Positions 20,412 through 29,960 of a stretch of DNA of 64,000 nucleotides are shown here, in pieces. This stretch comes from Melanopsichium pennsylvanicum. Taxonomy: Eukaryota; Basidiomycota; Ustilaginomycetes; Ustilaginales. The number at the start of each line of letters is the position of its first letter. The first letter of the stretch is position 1. A model generated the notes under the pieces. The model did not search any database. It was given only the letters and a program-made list of their open reading frames with translations, and had not been told where the DNA came from. A program made the position numbers and the translations under genes. The DNA lies in assembly GCA_900208305.1 (NCBI GenBank), contig OAPG01000008.1, positions 496,001 through 560,000 on the forward strand. The letters are read 5' to 3'.

Positions 20412-21866
20412 ATGTTGTCGCCACCAGCAGACGCTTCCTTGGATTGTCTTTTTTTTGCAATGTCGTCGTCACCAGTAGACGCTCCCATGGATTCCCCGGC
20501 CGACAACCCGTCGGCCGGTGTCAGTACCGTTCCCCCTCCATCGCCTACGTCCGCGACGGCGGCAGCGTCGGCAACAGCAGCAGCAGCAACAACAACAACA
20601 GCACCAACAACAACAACAACGTTACCCGCTTCCGGAGGTGAGTCGATCGTGGTTCCGTCGTGATTCGGTTGCGGATGGGGGCCCAGAGGGCCTGACAACC
20701 ACCGGTCGGTGCCGTGGAATGGGTTACTGACGTTTGTTCCCTCCCCCTTGTTTCGATTACGACAGATTGGCCGTCGGAGACCTCCGCTGGTCCCATCCGG
20801 GGGGTGCGCCGTTCTCCGCGTGCTCACCTTTCCCGGGGGGCCAACTCGGGCCGTTGCAAGCGCGCCGTGCGTCAACAGTCTGCCGATCCGTCGGCCATTC
20901 CTTCCTCTGCATCGACCAACACTTCCCTCGTCCTGGCGCCCCGGAATTCAATGCCGTGGTCGCGTCCTTCGGTTCCCATTGAGATCACTCCGGAACTCGT
21001 TGGTGATGGTAAGTATTTGTTCCATTGCTGTGTTGATTGGGATCGCTACTGACGTTTGTGTTTCCGTGGCCGATACGACAGACCTTGCCCCGCTATGGGC
21101 CGAGACGTGGGGCGATTGCTACGCCTGCGTATGCGCCGGCGTTGCCTGTGAGCGGGCGGGAGGCGATCTCCGCTGCCGTCGGTGTCAGGGGCACCACGGG
21201 CAACCCTGCGACGCGGATATGCGCGGTAAGTATTTCCGTCGGGCGTCTGTCGCGATGTCTTGGGTGGTCGGCTGACTCTTGTTCCTCCTTTTGTTTTCCT
21301 CGACAGTCCCACCACTTGGCGGCGCCCAAGGTCCCCTCCGAATGAGGGTTTACGCGTGCTTGCTTGAGAGGTGGAGGTCCGGAGGGGTCGGTCGGCGTCG
21401 CCGCCCCCACCCCAACGTCAGGTTGTCGCTGAGGACACTTGGCAAGATCCCGGAGGAGGAGGAGGAACTGAGGGAGGAGGTGGCTCGGGTGGGCGCGGTG
21501 GGTCGGGAGCAGGAGGCGGCTCGCAAGCGAGCTAGGTCTCGCCCCGACCGTCCAGCCGAGGCTGCCCGAGAGCGGCGCCGCACTCGGGCGCGGGCCCAAG
21601 GCCAGCCGGAGGAGTCCGCTACGGGCCTGGGGGATCTGGGTGCGGCCGTAAGGCGTGCCGAGTCCCTCTTCCACGGGGTGCAGGAGGGGACTGAGTTATT
21701 TCAACAGGGGCTGGCCGACGTGGCTGCGGTTTTGCTGACAGAGTCGCTGAGGACCGGCGGCGAGCGAGAGCTCCGCCGGATCAGCGAGATCCAGCAACTG
21801 TCGCAGAACACGCGACAGCAGGTGGACGTGGTCTGGGCGTGGTTGGAGGGCTTCCTGAGGGACTAG
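20412..21866 (+). CDS. Antisense four-exon gene inside element A2: Zn2Cys6-spaced, Arg-rich coiled-coil protein
   Basis: I read join(20412..20637, 20766..21008, 21082..21225, 21307..21866), which encodes 390 residues. The introns are 128, 73 and 81 bp, all phase 1, with GTGAGT or GTAAGT donors and acceptors ending ACGACAG or TCGACAG. The protein matches the A1 copy except for a few residues. A 48-bp tandem duplication puts an extra ATG (20412) before the inner ATG (20460), the only start in the A0 copy, so the true start could be either. Six cysteines fit the fungal Zn2Cys6 spacing, but the usual basic residues between the second and third cysteine are missing. A regulatory or nucleic-acid-binding role is inference. 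It ends tail-to-tail with pol, 183 bp apart. Confidence 0.75.
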
Positions 21867-22049
21867 CCCCGGGGCCCCTCCTCGAATGCATTTGTTTTCT
21901 TTTCTGTCGCTTGCGTGTGTGTGTGTCCGTGTGTGGGAGTGGGGGTGAGGGGAGCCCGACCGGGTCTCCTACTCCAGAGGTCGGGGACCGGAGGGGTTTT
22001 GGCTCCGGCGGGGGGGTCTCCCGACGGCGACCGTCGCTCGTATCCGTGC

Positions 22050-25000
22050 CTAACGCCGGGTAGGGGCCGGCTTGGTCGGGTTTGCGGCGTGGTACGCAGC
22101 GACCAGATCCGGGGCGCGGTCCACGTCTTCCGCCGGGACCCAGCTTGGGGGGTACCCTACCCAGGAGACCTTGTACTGTAGGCGTCCGGCGCGGCGGCGG
22201 GAGTCCAATACGCCCTCGACTTCGAAATTGGCGTAGTCGTCCTCCAGAGTAGTCGGTTGGGGGGCGTCGCTGGACTCCCTGACTCCGTCGGGGTATGGCT
22301 CCAGCATCTGTACGTGAAAGACGGGATGGACCTTCCACGACGGAGGCAGGAGGAGTCGGTAGGCTCGGTCGCTAATCACCTCGTCGACTTTGAACGGGCC
22401 GGCGAGGGGGTTGGAGAGCTTGTGGGAGGGTCGGTCGCTGCGGAGGTGCTTGGTACGGAGGAGCACCAGGTCCCCCCGGCGGAACGAGACGTCGCTCCTG
22501 CGACGGTTAAACCACTTCGCGACGGCAAGGTTGGCTTTGGCGATGGCGTCCTGGCACACCCGCACTTTATCCGCCGACGGAACGTTGGAGGTGGCCGGGG
22601 GGATGGAGGGGTGTGCCCGAGGTGCAAATGTGAAGCAAGCTATAGCCGGGGCGATGGTTGTGGTCGCCGACGGTCTTTGGTTCAGCGCGAGCTGGGCTGT
22701 CGGCAGGAGGGTTGCCCAGTCGCTGTGGTCGTAGGCCGTATAGAAGCGGAGGAACAACTCCAGCGTCTGGTTGGCTCGCTCGGTCTGGCCATTTGTTTGA
22801 GGGTGGTAGGCCAACAAGTAAGACCCTTTAATCCGGAGGGCCCGGAGGAGTTCCGTCCAAACGGAAGCTACAAACGTGGTTCCTCGGTCAGATACAATGG
22901 TGTCCGGGAGGCCAAAGTATGAAAAGACGTAGCGGTGGAGCTGGTACGCCAAAGTCTCCGCCGTATTGGTTTTGTTTGCAGGAATGAAGACCACAAACTT
23001 GGTGAGGCGGTCGACGACTACAAGAATGGAGTTGTAGGTGGTGCCGTTGGCAAGGGAGGGCGGGAGGTCAGTGATGTGGTCCATGGTAATAGTGGACCAC
23101 GGCCGATCGGGAGGGACCGACGGGAGAAGGTAGCCGTGGGGTTTGTGACGGGGGTGTTTTGCCCTTCGGCAGGCCGCGCAAGAGGCGACATAGCTGTCGG
23201 TGTCCTGCACCATGGTTGGCCAGTAAAAACGTTGACGCATGAGATGGAGGGTCGTCTTGCGGCCAGGATGTCCCGCCGTAGGGTGGTCGTGCAGTAGGTG
23301 GAGTGCCTTGTCCCGTAATTGGGGTGGCAGGTAGACGTGACCCTCTGTGGTGTACGGGACACCATCGCGGACGGCAACGTTTGGGGGGAGGTTGGCCGCT
23401 TTCCGGAGGGTTTCGATCCACTCCGTAGGCAGGGGGTCCGAGGAGTGTACGCCGGCTGCCCTTGCAAACAAGTTTGCAGGGAGGAGAGTGGCTTGGTTGG
23501 CGGGGTCTGGGCGCGACGGTCCGTCGGGGAACAAGTCGTGCCGGCGACTCAGAGCGTTGGGGCGGACGGCCTCCTTACCCGGACGGTAGTGGAGGACGAA
23601 GTCGAACTCAGCCAGGTCGGCTTGCCAGCGGGCTTGGCGACGGTTGAGTTGTCGCTTCGTCTGAAAATACTGGAGCGCCTGGTGGTCGGTGTAAATGAGG
23701 AACGGTCGGGTGAGGCCATGGAGGTAGTGTCTCCAAGCGCCGCAGGCGTCTACGATAGCAAGGAGTTCCTTGTCGTGGATTTCGTAGTTACGCTCCGCCG
23801 GGATCATTTTTTGCGACCAGTATGCCACAGGATGGAGGGTATGCGAGCGGCTGTTGGGCTCGGCGCTCGCGTCGGCGCCCGGCTGTGGGTGCCACTGCGA
23901 CAGCACGGCGGCTACCACAGCATCGCTCGCGTCTGTTTCGACAACGGTGTAGAGCGTTGGAGAGAAGTGCCGGAGGATAGGGGCAGAGGTGAACGCTTCT
24001 TTCAGCCGGTTGAAGGCTGCCGTTGCTTCCGGGGGCAGATCTACCTTTCCGGAGGCTCCTCCTTTCAGGAGGTCGGTGAGGGGGGCCGCTACACAAGAAT
24101 AGTGGCGGATGAAGCGACGGTAGAAGTTGGCAAATCCGAGGAAGACTTGGATCTGTCGGATCGACTGTGGTGGCGGCCACTCCAAGACTGTACTGACCTT
24201 GGTTGGGTCCATGGAGAGGCCGTCGGGACTGACGAGGTAGCCGAGGAACTCGACGGAGGCGGTGTGGAATTCGCATTTGTCCGGAGCGCAATACAGCTGA
24301 TGCTTCCGTAATCGATCCAACACTTGGCAGACGTGGTGGTGGTGGTCGGCCTTGTTGTCGGAGAAGACTAGGATGTCGTCCAGATATACGATGACGGACA
24401 CGTCTAAGAGATCCGACAGCACGTGGTTCATGAGCCGTTGGAAGGTCGCCGGAGCGTTGCAGAGGCCGAACGGCATGACAAGGTACTCGTAGCTGCCGTA
24501 GCGCGTGCGGAATGCGGTCTTCCATTCGTGGCCGGGGGCGATCCGGAGGAGGTTGTAGGCACCCTTCAGGTCGAATTTAGTGAAGATCTTGGCCGTCGCC
24601 AGCCGATCAAGGTGTTCGGAGATGAGGGGGATCGGGTAGCGATCCTTGACGGTGATGGCGTTGAGGGCGCGGTAGTCCACACACGGCCGGAGGCGACCGT
24701 CCTTCTTTGGTACAAAAAGAAGGGGCGCGGCAGCTTGGCTACTCGACGGTCGGATGAAGCCAATGGCCTGCATCTTCCGGAGGTAGTTCCGGAGCTCCTC
24801 TTGTTTGCGGTGCGACAGGGAGTAGAGTGCGCCGTAGGGAGGGGTTTTGCCAGCCTCCAGGTTGATCTCGTGGTTGTGTGGGCGGTGGGGAGGCAATTGG
24901 TCGGCCCTCTCGGCGTCGAAGACGTCGGCGTACTCGCGGTACTCTGGCGGTAGGACGGCGAGGTCGGTCGCGGAAGCTCGGAGGGGCAGTAGCTCCTCTT

Positions 25001-25612
25001 CCGGTTCTGGGAGGACCAGCAGGTCCTCCTCAGTGGAGACCAGCTGTTGCCGGCCGACCAAGTTGTGGAGTTCGTTCCTTTCGAGTTTGGGGTTGGAGGG
25101 CACCGTGACGGTGTGGGGGACCCGGAGGTCCCACGTACGGAGGGTATAGTTTGGCTCCGGCCTGGCGGCCTCGATCCAATCCATACCCAACAGCACGTCG
25201 TGGGAGGTCATGGGGGTGATGAAGAGTCGGTGGCGTGAGGTGATGCAGTGGTTGTTGATGATGATATCCACCGCCGCGTGGCGACTGATGGCGGCCAACA
25301 TGCCCTGGAGGAATGTGGCGTGGACGGATTTACGGAGGGAGTGGGTAGGAATGTTGGCCGTTGCGACCATTTCGGGAGTAATGAAAGAAACGGTGGCGCC
25401 GGTATCGAGCAAGGCAAGGCCTTGCGTGTCGCCGACGCTTACCAAGCATTCGTAGGTTGGTAAGGTAGGGTGTCGATGGATCCGGAGAACGGATCCCTCT
25501 TGCTCCACGACGGGAGTGTCGGTCCGGTGGGCTGCCCAGAATGCTGCGGCGAGCACCCGGAGCTGGCTTAGGTTGTCGATGGGTTCGGACCGAAGGAACC
25601 CATCGACCCTTA
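22050..25612 (-). CDS. pol: Element A2 Pol polyprotein
   Basis: Pol is entered by -1 frameshift at GGGAAAC (minus 25619-25613) and is open to the stop at 22050 (about 1189 codons after the shift). It has protease LLDTGATVSF, RT YLDDILVF, RNase H ETDASDAV, integrase zinc region (H, H, CAAC), integrase core with VSDRG and QTNGQTERANQ, and a compact chromodomain (YKVSWVGYPPSWVP). The chromodomain is slightly shorter than in element B. Where A1 has TGA this copy has CGA, so it could supply enzyme for the family. Confidence 0.93.
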
Positions 25613-25619
25613 GTTTCCC
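25575..25619 (-). promoter_or_regulatory. -1 programmed ribosomal frameshift signal between Gag and Pol (A2)
   Basis: It is identical in layout to the A1 signal: GGGAAAC (minus 25619-25613), the Gag stop TAA, and a perfect 12-bp stem (plus coordinates 25575-25586 and 25596-25607). Confidence 0.88.
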
Positions 25620-26846
25620 TCCGGGGGATCCTCCGAATCCGATAGGTCACTGTCGGGGTTGGAGGCTGACCCGTCATCCATGGGGTTGACGAGTATAGTC
25701 CCGGAATCGTTGTCGAATGAAATAGCATGTGCCCGGAGAGTTTGTGTTTGGGGCGCCTTCGGGCAGTCACGGGCCAAATGGTCGCTGCCACCGCAGCCAA
25801 AGCACTGCCCGTTGGTCCGTCGGTGCTGGCGGAGGCGTTCCGCCGCATCACGCGTAGGGTCCTTGGCCGGTAGTGGAGGTTGTTCCATTTTGCGGGGTCC
25901 CTCCGGGGGCTCTCGTTTGGCCGTCACGGCTGGGAGGGGCGGTCGGTGTTGCAGCTGTGACTCCGCGGGTCTTGTCGTGGCCTCCTGTATCACCTGCATC
26001 CGGCGCTCCGTGACAATGGCGGCGTTGATGAAGTCACGGATGTCGGTCATCGGCACGTGGGTGAGCTTTTCCCGTAGGCGCGGCCGGAGGCTTTGTTCGA
26101 ACAGCATCAACGCCTGCTGCTGGTCGGTCAGGTGCGATTTGGCCGTCAGCGACATGAACTCCGCCGCGTGCTCCGATACCGATCCCTTCTGGCGGAGGGC
26201 ATTCAGTTGGAGGCGTGCGGTGTAGCTGGGGTCGGGATCGCCATGGACGCGACGGAGGTCGGCGCAAAAGGCCCTCCAGGAGCTCATCCAGGGCGGATCC
26301 TCCCCCTCCTGTTGTCGCACATTGCGAATGCGGGTTCGTGGTTTGCCCGTCATGTTGCCGATGGCAAACATGATGCGACGGGCATCCGTCGGAAACTTGG
26401 AGGGATTAGCCTCGAAGTTGAGTTCGCATTGATCCAAGAAGTCCTCCAGTTTGTCTTGGCTGCCGTCCCATTCCGGAGCCTGGAGTCGAATCTCTGGCTC
26501 ACGGGGCGCGGCCTCCACGTAGATGGGGGCTACGGTTGGCGGGGGGACCTGGGCAGCGGTTGCTCCTTGGTAGTGCTGGGAAGACTCCGGTCTAGGTTGA
26601 TCCTCCCTGGGGAAGAAGGCGGCCTCTAGCAGAGCGGTAATGCGCCGCTGTTGTTCAGAGGTTTCACGCAGAAGCGCCAGGATATCCACTTGCCCTTGGA
26701 CCAAGGTGGTCAGGGCGGCGGGCGGTTTGCCTGAGGGTGCAACAACGCTGGCGGGCTCGTCTCCGCTGGGGGAGATGGTGGGGGCGTCTCCCTCCGCTTG
26801 GGGGGGGGGCGTCCGTTTGGTTTCGTCGGTTGGAGCGTGTACTCAT
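25610..26846 (-). pseudogene. gag: Element A2 Gag, one-base shift near the N-terminus
   Basis: The same Gag as in A1 (capsid region, CCHC knuckle CFGCGGSDHLARDC) starts at ATG 26846. A run of ten C on the minus strand (26809-26800), against nine in A1, moves the frame after about 13 codons. The main Gag frame is open only downstream. A run this long is also where sequencing errors occur, so the shift needs checking. Confidence 0.8.
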
Positions 26847-26885
26847 CTTGGTTACGACGTTGTCCCGTGGGGAGGTCGCATGTAA

Positions 26886-27315
26886 TGTTAAGGCTGTAGG
26901 GTCTAGATACCGCGGGCGGCTACAGCTGGGATGGAGGCTACGGGTACGGAGAGGTCGTAGGCGGGGCGACACAGGCGGTCGGGGGTCAGAGCACACTACT
27001 GCGTTGCTATAGAGCTAACTAAGTAATACATGCGACGAGGTCCGGAGGCGACCTCATGTCAGGCGGGGGCGGGGTGGTAAGGTACAGGAGCTATCGGTCA
27101 CTTCCCACCGCGGCGTTACAATGTTAGGTTGCCGACGGTCGTATTCTACGTACGGAGGGGCCAGCCGCGGTTGGGCGGTAGGAGGATCGTGTCAGGCCGA
27201 CCGCTCCGCCGCGAGGGGTCCGGAGAGGGTCGGTCGGGGCCCGATCACGACGATCGCTCAATCGGGAGGGGGGCCGAGCACCCCCTCTTTGGACTCCGGT
27301 TGGTAGGCACTAACA
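26886..27315 (-). repeat. Outer LTR shared by A0 and A2 (5' in element sense)
   Basis: This is a 430-bp LTR followed by TTATG (27316-27320), the right target duplication of A0. The primer-site complement TACATGCGAC is at 27027-27036. Confidence 0.93.
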
Positions 27316-27320
27316 TTATG

Positions 27321-27935
27321 TGTGCTGCCTGTGGACCCAATGAGAGCAGCAAGCAAGCTGAGCTACAGAGATCTATGTCAGGCTTAGTCAGCTGATGCAC
27401 CAACAAAATAGATCATTATATCATCACAGATGGCACACAATGACCCATTTGGTGATCAACTATGCTCAATAATGGACTTTTACTTATAAGCTATGTACAA
27501 TTGTACAATCACAAATCATTGATGATGGTCAAGCAATACCATCAATTATGAATCTCACAAGATAACCCTATGGTACATGTATCAGTCATTGCTGATGGCT
27601 CAGCCTATGGCTCAATTGGTACTCATGCAAGAAATTCTAATGTGGTCAGACTGATTCTCTTGGATGCAACTGGGCAAGTCAAGCTGGGATCATGAGATGC
27701 CAAAATGGAATAAAATATGTCAATAATCAATATAAAAATCAAAATTCTCTTTTCTCTCATTGGGATCAGACTATAAACCGCTTGATGGCTTGAGCGTTTA
27801 CATCTGTGTTGTTCTTGCCCTTCCATCAACACCTACATCAACATACCAACACACCAACACACCAACACACCAACACTTTCAGCCATCCTCGAATCTCATC
27901 GGGCCTCGTCTTGAGTTGTAAGGTATAGCAACACG
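27321..27935. other. Intergenic, start of unique host DNA upstream of COG5
   Basis: This is AT-richer than the element block. Near 27840-27880 there is a short CCAACACA-type repeat in what is probably the COG5 promoter or 5' leader. No gene is seen. Confidence 0.7.
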
Positions 27936-29621
27936 ATGCGAGTCTCACCGTCCACAGCAGCGCAAGCTACGTCGTCGCGGAGCCTGAAGGAAGCAGCATC
28001 AAGTTCAACAGCACAAATAGATCTCTTACTGTTCCTCCAGCCCTCTTTCGACGCTTCCGCATATGTCTCTGGGATCATTCGAGATGCAGACGCTTCAAAT
28101 GCATTTGAAAAAATACAACCATCCGCAGCTTCCTCTGGTAAGCATGTGCAGCCACATACTCTGACGCCTTCCACACCAACAGATCGCAAGCCGAGCATCT
28201 CGCTCTCACCCACGTCTCCTCTAGCCAAAGCTGTGCCACACAGCACGGATCTAAGCACCCGAAAGCGCGAACGAGCAAAAGAAGATTTGGATCTATCCCT
28301 CGCCATCTCTCGTCTCAATCTTGCTATCGAGGAGCTCGATCGATCGATATCCTTACAGGTCACAGGGCATGCCCCGGAGCTGCTCAGACGTACTTCGAAC
28401 TCGGCTTCCATGCAACAGAGTATAGCGCAGACTCGAGATGCGATATCGGCCTTGGATGCAGAGGTAGTGACGTTGAGAAGCAAGATTCACGACCCGTTTG
28501 TAAGGTTGCAAGAACTGCAAAGCGATCTCAAGGTGTACGATGCGGCAGGAGACATTGTAGCAAGGACAGGAAAGGTTGTAGGGTTAGCAAGACGATTAAA
28601 ATCGCAGATGGAAGCAATGTTCGCGCGTAAGGAAGCAACCAAGAAGGAGGAGCAAGGGCAAGGAGAAGGCGAGGATGCGGTGGTGGGTCAGGTACATGGT
28701 CGAGACCTGTCTCGTGCTGCATTGCTTATTGCAGAGATTACTACATTGCTTGAAGCCGAACGTGGGACCGTACCAGAAGGACAGCCCAAATCCTGGCACT
28801 TGGATCTGAAACTCGTTCAGGATCTGATTCCAACAATAGACTCGGCACGAGGCACAGTCGTAGACTTTATGGAAGACATGATCGTTCGAGGGCTTCGCGA
28901 TCTGTCGCCTCTCTTGCTGGGATCATCGCTCCAAGTCGCATTCAATCTTGGTACTCTACCCTCTCTGGTTAAAGACCTTCTCCGCGATTTAACCGAAGTG
29001 GTTCGACAACGCACTGCTGCAGCATTTGATTTTGATTCGCTCTCGCGCCAACTCGGCCTGCCGATTCCCACAGTAGACTCAGTCAACCCAGGCTACTCGG
29101 CCTACCGAAGTGGACGAAGGGCAAATCAGCCTGATGCGGCAGAGAAACAGAGACAGCAGGAAGTTTGGGTTGATGCAATGTGGAAGAGATTGGAATCGCT
29201 GATCGTCGTCGAGATGAGTGCGGTTTGCAGTAAGGTGTATTTGCTCGAGAAAGTGCTAAACCTCAAAAACGATGCAGAGACAGGGACCAACTTTTTGACA
29301 GCAGCGCTCGAGGTCTTGGGCGACAAACCTAGTTACACATTCTGGTTGACCTTTGCTGAAAGCTTGCAGCAACATTTGACAATTGCCACTGGAAAAAGCG
29401 CTTGGTTGGCTCAATTGCTTTCGAGCAAGACCGGTGGCAGTGCTGGAGAAAAGGGAGTCGACGGATATCAAAGGCTCTTAAGGTTGTTGCAGGAATTCTT
29501 TGCAAAAATTACTCTATACACCGACATTGAGTATACGACACATTATCAGTCACCTGAAGCGGTAATCTTGGTGAAAAGCATAGCATCGTTGGAAAGGAGT
29601 CTCGATGCTCATCGGCAGTGA
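27936..29621 (+). CDS. COG5: Conserved oligomeric Golgi complex subunit 5
   Basis: Single-exon protein of 561 residues. Residues about 31-230 match the COG5 N-terminal domain: a conserved helical block (SLAISRLNLAIEELDRSI), then a long coiled region (ALDAEVVTLRSKIHDPF) and the GLARRLKSQM segment that follows in the family. COG5 is part of lobe B of the eight-subunit COG tether on the Golgi membrane, which captures vesicles recycling Golgi enzymes. The length is plausible for fungi. The remaining C-terminal half is helical. The gene is convergent with DCD1 (339 bp between the stops). It lies only about 0.6 kb from the retrotransposon block but shows no damage. Confidence 0.88.
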   Translation: MRVSPSTAAQATSSRSLKEAASSSTAQIDLLLFLQPSFDASAYVSGIIRDADASNAFEKIQPSAASSGKHVQPHTLTPSTPTDRKPSISLSPTSPLAKAVPHSTDLSTRKRERAKEDLDLSLAISRLNLAIEELDRSISLQVTGHAPELLRRTSNSASMQQSIAQTRDAISALDAEVVTLRSKIHDPFVRLQELQSDLKVYDAAGDIVARTGKVVGLARRLKSQMEAMFARKEATKKEEQGQGEGEDAVVGQVHGRDLSRAALLIAEITTLLEAERGTVPEGQPKSWHLDLKLVQDLIPTIDSARGTVVDFMEDMIVRGLRDLSPLLLGSSLQVAFNLGTLPSLVKDLLRDLTEVVRQRTAAAFDFDSLSRQLGLPIPTVDSVNPGYSAYRSGRRANQPDAAEKQRQQEVWVDAMWKRLESLIVVEMSAVCSKVYLLEKVLNLKNDAETGTNFLTAALEVLGDKPSYTFWLTFAESLQQHLTIATGKSAWLAQLLSSKTGGSAGEKGVDGYQRLLRLLQEFFAKITLYTDIEYTTHYQSPEAVILVKSIASLERSLDAHRQ

Positions 29622-29960
29622 TCAAGTGATTCGATTGTGAGATACTTTTGAGATATTAATCAAATGCTCGTACTTTTTGTGTGATTGATGCATGTTGGCA
29701 TGTCGAAACATGCCAACAGTTCTCATTTCAGCATCAGCTCTAGACAACACAAACACAGATCAAGATCGCATTCTAGATTTTGCGGACGGTCTGTGTAAAA
29801 ACCGACCGGCTGATGTCGTAAGTTCGTACTTGCATGGACGGGGTCGCTCTTGATTACTGATGCTTCTTTGACTGCAAATGTTTGAAGCAATCATTTTAGG
29901 GACTATAAATGCATTGGTAGTATTGCACTTAAGGTTGATTTGCATGCATTGGATGAATGG
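29622..29960. other. Shared 3' region of COG5 and DCD1
   Basis: Convergent 3' ends with nothing else seen. Confidence 0.6.

Larger units (their letters stand above)
994..27315 (-). mobile_element. Composite Gypsy/chromovirus block, outer element A0 with nested insertions
   Basis: The outermost LTRs (994-1425 and 26886-27315) both run from TGTTA to TAACA in the same orientation and are flanked by the same 5-bp duplication, TTATG, at 989-993 and 27316-27320. They are therefore the two ends of one original insertion whose gag-pol reads on the minus strand. Inside are element B (2074-10151), element A1 (10487-18122) and an inverted duplication that produced A2. Five A-family LTRs are present. 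The remaining A0-specific segments are 1426-2073, 10152-10486 and probably a few dozen bases after 18123. Confidence 0.88.
19018..27315 (-). repeat. Right arm of the 8.3-kb inverted repeat
   Basis: This is the mirror of 10487-18783, containing element A2 and the inverted flank. Its outer end coincides with the outer LTR of the original A0 insertion (duplication TTATG) rather than with the mirror of the A1 duplication. The arm is therefore probably a fusion of copied A1 and original A0 sequence. Confidence 0.9.
19679..27315 (-). mobile_element. Element A2: mirrored chromovirus copy with intact pol
   Basis: LTRs are at 19679-20109 and 26886-27315, and gag-pol is on the minus strand. The left flank is CCCGC, the reverse complement of the A1 duplication. 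The right flank is TTATG, the A0 duplication. The flanks do not match, which argues against a simple independent insertion. Pol and the antisense gene are open; gag carries one extra base in a homopolymer. Confidence 0.9.

Noticed and set aside
10487..27315. The palindrome as an assembly artefact of a folded read
   Set aside because: The arms differ by scattered substitutions and by one-base runs, and the flanks of the two elements carry different target duplications. An artefact would give identical arms. Long-read confirmation would still be useful.
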